A stretch of 29,208 bases of DNA. Origin: an uncultured Alphaproteobacteria bacterium (GTDB lineage: Bacteria > Pseudomonadota > Alphaproteobacteria > Paracaedibacterales > CAIULA01). The position numbers were made by a program, and so were the translations under genes. Positions 23,930-29,208 of the stretch are shown here, piece after piece. Position 1 is the first letter of the stretch, and each line of letters starts with the position of its first letter. The DNA lies in assembly GCA_903905285.1 (NCBI GenBank), contig CAIVFQ010000063.1:1-29208 (forward strand), in the 5' to 3' direction. The notes beneath the pieces are model-generated. The model was not told the origin of the DNA. It ran no database searches and worked only from the letters and a program-made list of their open reading frames with translations.

Positions 23930-24450
23930 AAAAAGATTCTCACCTTGCTATTATTTTAGGTGCCCTGGTTTTTATGATGCTGGGGATCGCTTATGCCTCT
24001 GTTCCCCTATACCGAATGTTCTGTCAGAAAACAGGGTATGGAGGCACCCCAAGGATAGGAGGGAATCCATCGGATGCCATCCTTGACCGGTCTATAACGG
24101 TTCAATTTACATCCAATATACACCGCAGCCTACCGTGGCAGTTCAAGCCCTTACAGCATTCTATCAGTGTTAAGTTGGGTGAAAATGGTATGGCCTATTA
24201 CTGGGCTGAAAATCTATCCAATGAACCCATTATCGGCATGGCCACCTATAACGTGTCGCCCGATAAAGCTGCCCCCTATTTCCACAAGGTTGCCTGTTTT
24301 TGCTTTGAGAAACAAAAGCTTAATCCTAAGCAAGGCATGAATATGCCGGTTTTGTTTTTCATTGACCCTGCATTCGCTGATGACCCTCAACTGAAGGACC
24401 TAAAAACAATCACGTTGTCTTATACCTTCTTCAGACTGAGCCAATTTTGA
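23926..24450 (+). CDS. ctaG: Cytochrome c oxidase assembly protein CtaG/Cox11
   Basis: The 174-aa copper chaperone inserts copper into the Cu(B) site of cytochrome oxidase subunit I. It is anchored by one helix (about residues 7-26, IILGALVFMMLGIAYASV), followed by PLYRMFCQKTGYGGT with the conserved cysteine C33. The periplasmic beta domain ends with the copper motif CFCF (C124 and C126). The start is GTG at 23926, overlapping the CoxF-like stop. Usually ctaG is next to ctaB, coxA/B or coxC; here it is attached to a phospholipid-synthesis cluster, with none of the structural cox genes in view. Confidence 0.94.
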   Translation: MKKDSHLAIILGALVFMMLGIAYASVPLYRMFCQKTGYGGTPRIGGNPSDAILDRSITVQFTSNIHRSLPWQFKPLQHSISVKLGENGMAYYWAENLSNEPIIGMATYNVSPDKAAPYFHKVACFCFEKQKLNPKQGMNMPVLFFIDPAFADDPQLKDLKTITLSYTFFRLSQF

Positions 24451-24502
24451 TAGCCCCTTCATCACTTCGCGTCCTCATGTAGCACATGTACACTCCAGGA
24501 AT

Positions 24503-25051
24503 TCAGGCCTTATTTTCAGATCCATGTTTCGAAATCCATTGGGTATACTGACGCCACACACACCGCATAACAACGGGAAAAACATCAGACACATCAAGAG
24601 ACTGTTCTATATAATCATTAAGGCTGGTTGTCAGCTGATCTAATCCTTCAGGGGCTTCTTTGATATTAAGCCCTATGCCCATGATAAGAACTCCAGACTC
24701 AACCTCAATCAAAATGCCGCCCAGTTTTTTTCCATCAATCAAAAGGTCATTGGGTGCTTTCAACGTCACGGGTAAATCAGGAATGATTTCTTGCAAAGCG
24801 TTTTGTAAAGCCTCTGCCGTCACCATCGCCAGTTCGGGGTAAAATGGTTCTAAAGTCACAGGCGGCTTTAAAATCAAAGAACAATGTAAATTACCATTCA
24901 ACGATTGCCAAACACGGCCAAATTGTCCCCTGCCCGCTGTTTGCTCGTCAGCAATGATGACTGTTCCTTCTTCGGCTCCTAAAGCCAAATAATCTTTCGC
25001 CGTTGTTTGGGTGCTAGCGACGTTTGGGTAATGATGAATGGTTAACTGCAT
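24503..25051 (-). CDS. birA: Biotin-protein ligase, catalytic domain only (BirA type)
   Basis: The 182-aa enzyme attaches biotin to the carrier protein of acetyl-CoA carboxylase via biotinyl-AMP. The motif GRGQFGRVW (40-48) stands for the usual GRGRxGR loop. KAPNDLLIDGKKLGGILIE (98-116) stands for KWPNDxxxxxKKxxGILxE, with the normally conserved Trp replaced by Ala (A99). There is no N-terminal helix-turn-helix, so it is not a repressor, and the C-terminal SH3-like domain is short or absent, making it smaller than group I ligases. It is last in the overlapping aspC/mutT/birA operon, with a 10-base overlap with mutT. Confidence 0.85.
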   Translation of the reverse strand: MQLTIHHYPNVASTQTTAKDYLALGAEEGTVIIADEQTAGRGQFGRVWQSLNGNLHCSLILKPPVTLEPFYPELAMVTAEALQNALQEIIPDLPVTLKAPNDLLIDGKKLGGILIEVESGVLIMGIGLNIKEAPEGLDQLTTSLNDYIEQSLDVSDVFPVVMRCVWRQYTQWISKHGSENKA

Positions 25052-25446
25052 AAAATCTCAATAATTGGTAAATCGGCCGGTGGTACGGAATAAGTTTTTA
25101 AATCCTGACAAGACACCCAGGCAAAGGCTTGCTGATTCTCGCGTAAGTCAATATTGCCTTGCCAACGGGAACAGTTGTAAACCAGCATCACCAGCTGAAA
25201 ATCAGGGTAGGAATATGAGGTAAAACACAACGGTTTTAAATCATTCAAGTCGAGTGTTATACCTAATTCTTCTTTTAGCTCACGTTGTAAAGCCAGCTCT
25301 GGCGATTCTTTATCCTCAATTTTCCCGCCTGGAAATTCCCACAACCCAGCCATCGGCTTATCAACGGGGCGTTGAACCAGCAAGATTTGATCGTTGGCAT
25401 TCTTCAGAACACCCGCTGAAACATAAACAACCTTTAATGGTTTCAT
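25042..25446 (-). CDS. mutT: Nudix hydrolase, MutT type
   Basis: The 134-aa Nudix enzyme probably removes 8-oxo-dGTP from the nucleotide pool. The Nudix box is complete: GGKIEDKESPELALQRELKEE (residues 40-60, read as G-x5-E-x7-RELxEE) followed by LGI. FPGG, just before the box, and a QAFAWVSCQDL segment near the C-terminus fit MutT. The start overlaps the aspC-like stop by 4 bases (ATGA) and the end overlaps birA, so all three genes are coupled. Other dNTP substrates are possible for this family. Confidence 0.85.
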   Translation of the reverse strand: MKPLKVVYVSAGVLKNANDQILLVQRPVDKPMAGLWEFPGGKIEDKESPELALQRELKEELGITLDLNDLKPLCFTSYSYPDFQLVMLVYNCSRWQGNIDLRENQQAFAWVSCQDLKTYSVPPADLPIIEILCS

Positions 25447-26645
25447 GTTAGGTCAGAAACAGCTTTATGAATCCGCTTACAAGCTTCCTCTAACAATTCT
25501 AAAGACGTTGCATAAGAAATGCGGAAATAAGGTGATAACCCAAACGCGTCCCCACTGACAGCTGTTACTTTCGCTGCATCCAGCAAATATCCACAAAACT
25601 GATTATCTGTTTTCAACATGTGTCCATCAGGTGTTTTCTTGCCAAGGACACCTTCACAATTCACGTACAGGTAAAAAGCCCCTTCGGGTTTCAGGCAGGT
25701 AAGCCCAGGCACTTGATTAAAGGCTTTTAACGTTGCATCACGCCGTTCGGCAAAAATTTGACGCCATTCCTTTAAAAATTCCTGAGGGCCGCTAACAGCC
25801 ATTACCGCTGCGCCTTGGGCAATTGAGCACGCGTTAGAGGTGCTTTGTGATTGAATCAGGTTCATTGCCTTAATAAGGGTTTGAGGTCCAGCCCCATACC
25901 CAATTCGCCATCCCGTCATGGAATAAGACTTGGACACACCATTTAAGATTAACGTTTGGTTTTTAAGGTGTGGTTCAACCTGCACGATATTATAAAAAGG
26001 TGCGTCGTCATAAATGAGGTTCTCATAAATATCATCACTTAAAATGTAAATATTAGGATAATGACACAACACGTCAGCTAAGGCTTTTAGCTCCTCTTTT
26101 GAATAAACGGAACCCGTCGGGTTAGAGGGCGAATTGAGAATGATCCACTTTGTTCGTTTCGTGATGGCTTGTCTTAAAGCCTCAGCCGTTAGTTTGAACC
26201 CTGTTTCTTCTGCACAAGGAACAATGACGTCAACCCCTTCGAACATACGCACAATATCAGGATATGAAACCCAATACGGGGCTGGAATAATCACCTCATC
26301 ACCGTGATTCAGGCTTGCCATCATCGCATTGAATAAAATTTGTTTTCCACCATTCGCAACCGTAATTTCATCAAGGGTGTATTCCAGGTCATTATCGCGG
26401 CGGAATTTTTCTTGAATAGCCCTTTTTAAAGGGCGAATTCCATCAACAGCGGTATATTTGGTTAGCCCTTGTTTCATAGCTTGAATGGCAGCCTCTTGAA
26501 TCCAAGCAGGCGTTTCAAAGTCAGGTTCGCCAGCGGCCAAGTTAATAACATCAACCCCCTCTGCCTTTAACGCAGATGCACGCGCATTTAAAGCCAAGGT
26601 AGGTGAAGGTTGTATAGACCTTAAACGATCAGCCAAAGAAAACAT
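25443..26645 (-). CDS. aspC: Class I aminotransferase, aspartate aminotransferase-like
   Basis: The 400-aa PLP enzyme transfers amino groups between aspartate or related amino acids and 2-oxoglutarate. INLAAGEPDFETP (34-46) and ILNSPSNPTGSVYS (169-182) are the substrate and cofactor segments. The PLP lysine K239 is in GVSKSYSMTGWRIGY, which matches the Ib-type aspartate transaminases of alphaproteobacteria and Rickettsia. A final R372 in FRISYA would bind the substrate carboxylate. The ATG has AAAGGG upstream. It is first in the aspC/mutT/birA operon, a mixed housekeeping set. Some Ib members also use prephenate. Confidence 0.9.
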   Translation of the reverse strand: MFSLADRLRSIQPSPTLALNARASALKAEGVDVINLAAGEPDFETPAWIQEAAIQAMKQGLTKYTAVDGIRPLKRAIQEKFRRDNDLEYTLDEITVANGGKQILFNAMMASLNHGDEVIIPAPYWVSYPDIVRMFEGVDVIVPCAEETGFKLTAEALRQAITKRTKWIILNSPSNPTGSVYSKEELKALADVLCHYPNIYILSDDIYENLIYDDAPFYNIVQVEPHLKNQTLILNGVSKSYSMTGWRIGYGAGPQTLIKAMNLIQSQSTSNACSIAQGAAVMAVSGPQEFLKEWRQIFAERRDATLKAFNQVPGLTCLKPEGAFYLYVNCEGVLGKKTPDGHMLKTDNQFCGYLLDAAKVTAVSGDAFGLSPYFRISYATSLELLEEACKRIHKAVSDLT

Positions 26646-26781
26646 GATAACCCTTTAATTTTGATAAACACTTGCTTAAGTCTTATATAAAAAAAGAAGG
26701 AATTCAAAGCTGGAAAAAAAATTAAATCCATTTTATAAAGGTCTAGCTATCCTTTCAGCCTCGCGGACTCATTGTACACCT

Positions 26782-27795
26782 ATGCACAAGAAAATTCTTA
26801 TCTTCAGCCACGGTGAATTGATTGGCGATGGCATGATGAAGCTGCCTTTTATCAGGATGCTTAGTCATGTATTTCCCGATGCCCATGTGACGTGGCTTAC
26901 GGGCCCTCACCCCACAATATTCAAAACAGCGTTGAATCCCTTAGTAAGCGCCCATTTGCACCAAATTATTGAATACCCCCTATTTCCCAATGGCTTTGGT
27001 GACAGCCTAAAACATTTTTGGAAAAACCCCTGGCGTTCTCTTTTAGAAAACCAGAAATTTGATTTGATTATTGATACCGAGAAAAAAGTCGCTTCGGCCT
27101 TAACATTGAAACAAATTCCCCATCAAAAATTTATTTCGGCGGCTTATCGGTTGGGATTCTCTGATCAAAAACCCCCGCAGCCTTATCAAAAGCCAGATTT
27201 GCTGCTTGATCGCCTTTTAAACTTGTTAACGGCAAGCAGCGGCAGGCCTTTAGACCCCACACTACTAAAGAGTGTTTATGACACTGTTGTTCCAACAGAA
27301 TGGCAAGAACACGCAAAAGAGATTTTAAAACCCTATAGTCATAAAAAAATTGTCTTGTTGGCCCCTGGCGCTGGCGGGCGTTTCAAATGTTGGCCGTTAG
27401 AGAATTTTATAAACCTGGCCAAACAGTTAGAAAACAAAGGGTTACAGCCCGCGTTTATTTTAGGGCCCGCTGAGCCAGAATGGCAGCAACAAATTAAAAC
27501 CTTTTTGCCGAACGCTTTCTTCCCTTTACAAGAAACCAACAAAACATCGCCTTATTTAACCATTGCTTTGGGTCAGTTGGCGGCTGTGAACGTGGCTAAT
27601 GATGGGGGTGTTGGTCATATTCTTGCGGCCTCTAACCAACCAACAATTTCCATGTGGGGGCCGACTGATGCTCCCAAATCAACCCCTAATGGCCGTCACG
27701 TTGTGCTTGTGAAAGCGCAAGATTTTGGGGGTAACAGTATGGCTGACATTCCTGTGGCCGCCATTTATGAAAAGGTTATAGCCCTTTCCAGTTAA
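26782..27795 (+). CDS. GT9-family glycosyltransferase (heptosyltransferase-like)
   Basis: The 337-aa GT-B enzyme resembles LPS core heptosyltransferases. The N-terminal domain begins ILIFSHGELIGDGMMKLPF, in the place of the usual GDxxxxLP segment, with DAHVTWLTGPHP after it. The C-terminal nucleotide-sugar domain has LLAPGAGGRFKCWPLENF (residues 193-210) and VANDGGVGHILAASNQPTI, followed by MWGPTDAPKS, the standard GT9 sequence (NDSGxxHxAxA..TxxxxGPTxP). The DSG Ser is Gly here. It stands alone and divergent from the aspC operon, with no other LPS genes in view, so the acceptor is unknown. Confidence 0.88.
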   Translation: MHKKILIFSHGELIGDGMMKLPFIRMLSHVFPDAHVTWLTGPHPTIFKTALNPLVSAHLHQIIEYPLFPNGFGDSLKHFWKNPWRSLLENQKFDLIIDTEKKVASALTLKQIPHQKFISAAYRLGFSDQKPPQPYQKPDLLLDRLLNLLTASSGRPLDPTLLKSVYDTVVPTEWQEHAKEILKPYSHKKIVLLAPGAGGRFKCWPLENFINLAKQLENKGLQPAFILGPAEPEWQQQIKTFLPNAFFPLQETNKTSPYLTIALGQLAAVNVANDGGVGHILAASNQPTISMWGPTDAPKSTPNGRHVVLVKAQDFGGNSMADIPVAAIYEKVIALSS

Positions 27796-27890
27796 CTTGA
27801 TCCCTATCATCAAAGACATCATTCCACCCAAATTAAATAGATATTAACGTTTTTTTGTCAAAGTAAAAAAACACACGACTTTTGGTCTTT

Positions 27891-29152
27891 ATGTTTTTAA
27901 CTTTAGGTAAAAGGAAAATTAAAAAGAAAGCAGCCCTAAACGGTCTTGCAGTTTTGTCCCTAACCCTTCTGGCCAGCACAACAGGTTGGTCTATGGACAG
28001 CCTTCGTGCAGAAGAAAAAAGAGTTATGCAACGAAGCATGGGATTATCTTCTGATTTGAGAGGGGTTCTCTCTGAGGTGGCTCAAGCATCACAGAAAAAT
28101 TGTCCAGTTTGGTTGACTTTATCTGCCATTGGGCATCCATTTGAGCCAGAAGCTCTTTCAAAAAAACTTTCTGTTGCTCTTCAAGAATCATCAGTAGGAT
28201 CAGTAACATCATTATTAACTCTCCTTTTCACAAACGATGATGCTTTCCGCACCAAGATAGGAATGACACCAAAAGGAGAAGCCTTTCAGTGTATGCAGGG
28301 CCTTGTCGGCCAAGAGGTAGAAAGTGTAGCGAGTCTGAATAGACAGTTCGTGACAGGGTAGAAGAAGAAAAATCAGGTATTGCAACCGGGAAAAGGGCTT
28401 TTGCACCCACACAAGAAACACCCGAATTATTTGATGAATTATACTCGCCTGTGCAGAAACAGATAGTTGCCTACACGAAGGAAGACCTAGAAGCCCTGAA
28501 GACCATGGATAGCGCAGAAATTACCGATGCCCTCCAGAACGCTTTCGATTTGGCGAATAACCTCCGCAAGTTCATAGAAAGCGGTGCGCCCGTAGCATAT
28601 GAGATGAATGACGATAAGGTTAAAGAAGGTAATGAGAACATAAAGGTTTTCTTCAGCAAGCTCAAACCTCTTATCGTAAAGATACAACATGGAGAGACAC
28701 TAGAAGACTACGTTTACCCAACAACCGAAGAAGCTAATAGACCCCGACAAAAGGCAAATGCTTCCCTTGTAGAATTCATCAGGACTAATAGTGATAAAAT
28801 AGGAGCTAGCGGTCTGTCGGATTCTACCGGAAAACTTTGGGAAAGTATGATTGAAATAGCCAAAGACGGAGGAGTTGTTAATTACGATAAGTTACTGGAA
28901 GCGACAACTTCATTTCTAGAGGTGTTACCTACATCTCCATTCCTAGAGGAGGCAGCTTCATTTCAAAAACTTAGGGAGATAAAGGATAAAGTCATACAGA
29001 CCAGGCAACCCCAAACCCTGGAAGAGTTTGGAAAAGCAATTTTTGATTTTATCTCAAATACACAAAGTAGGTTCGGAGGCCTAAGTCTAAAGCCCATAGA
29101 ACCAGTAGAGATCGTAGATCAGACAGAAGAAGTTAGGGCGGAAAGAAGGTAA
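27891..29152 (+). pseudogene. Frame-disrupted exported protein of unknown function
   Basis: Two adjacent open frames appear to be one gene split by a single-base loss. The first (27891-28361) starts MFLTLGKRKIKKKAALNG with a good signal peptide ending near TTGWS and stops after SLNRQFVTG. The second frame is open from 28343, reading TVRDRVEEEKSGIATGKR and on through SPVQKQIVAYTKEDLEAL to the stop at 29150-29152. The GTG at 28451 that would be its only start has no ribosome site. The shift between 28343 and 28358 is one base, with no slippery heptamer. Joined, the product would be about 420 aa, mostly helical and acidic at the end. The second part uses many AGG and ATA codons, unlike most genes in the window. 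I do not recognise the family. A sequencing error at this point is possible. Confidence 0.65.
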
Positions 29153-29173
29153 GGAGTAGTTTATCTTGCCATT

Positions 29174-29193
29174 GGGGGGGGTTAACGCCCCCC
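29174..29193 (+). terminator. G/C-rich hairpin after the disrupted gene
   Basis: Eight G's (29174-29181) and six C's (29188-29193) form a stem around TTAACG, 21 bases after the stop codon. No T tract follows in the 15 bases left, so termination is plausible but unproven. Confidence 0.45.
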
Positions 29194-29208
29194 ATTAGAC
29201 CTTCTGCG

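Noticed and set aside
27845..27875. T-run/A-run inverted repeat (GTTTTTTT with AAAAAAAC) before the last gene, considered as a terminator for the GT9 gene.
   Set aside because: The stem is entirely A/T apart from one closing G-C pair and would be weak. Support is too thin to list it.
28343..28361. Programmed -1 frameshift joining the two frames at the right-edge gene.
   Set aside because: No slippery heptamer or evident downstream stimulatory structure is present in the overlap, so mutation or sequencing error is more likely.

Overview
The window looks like chromosome from an intracellular alphaproteobacterium, most like the Holosporales/Rickettsiales-type endosymbionts. This is inferred from gene content and style, not from a search. 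The pointers are: moderately low G+C; an iscR-desulfurase-iscS-iscU-iscA-hscB operon; a small CoxF-like ORF coupled to ctaG (Cox11); a dispersed inverted repeat whose translation gives the familiar spurious VIARSEAT peptide; several nutrient importers; and several exported proteins of unknown or unusual type that could act on a host.

Layout. 1-2198 (+) holds two related DXD-type glycosyltransferase genes in tandem. The first is cut by the window edge and frameshifted, the second is intact and has a signal peptide. 2270-4336 (+) is comEC, with a promoter placed so that the mRNA may be leaderless. 4618-7322 (-) is a three-gene ABC importer of the TrpX/COG2984 type. 7483-7572 (-) is tRNA-Ser(UGA), followed on the same strand by gltX, an EamA-type transporter and an SDF-family cation symporter. 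11310-12317 (-) is a separate transcription unit encoding a SAM-methyltransferase-like protein with a signal peptide. 12407-16688 (-) is the Fe-S assembly operon (hscB, iscA, iscU, iscS, a second desulfurase, iscR) with a convincing IscR-type operator and promoter upstream of iscR.

Divergently, 16931-19292 (+) carries an alpha/beta hydrolase, a Lon-N-domain protein, a HAD phosphatase and hfq. A roughly 100-bp inverted repeat separates hfq from a convergent gene for a 492-aa exported protein of unknown function. ahpC (-) follows. Next comes a tight (+) cluster: ndk, a pgsA-like phosphatidyltransferase, an AI-2E-family membrane protein, a 37-aa coxF-like ORF and ctaG. 24503-26645 (-) is an overlapping aspC-like/mutT/birA operon. 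The right end holds a GT9 glycosyltransferase (+) and a frame-disrupted gene for another exported protein with unusual codon use, closed by a G/C-rich hairpin.

How the genes fit together. The housekeeping core covers Fe-S assembly, cytochrome oxidase assembly, glutamyl-tRNA synthesis, nucleotide and redox maintenance and phospholipid synthesis. Around it sit import systems suited to a host-dependent cell and at least four predicted secreted proteins: the exported glycosyltransferase (plus its decaying neighbour), the methyltransferase, the 492-aa protein and the broken right-edge gene. The most unusual items are the exported methyltransferase, the glycosyltransferase pair whose DXD motif reads D-x-G, the coupled pgsA/AI-2E/coxF/ctaG overlaps, and the disrupted right-edge gene. 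I saw no CRISPR array, transposase, integrase or phage genes.
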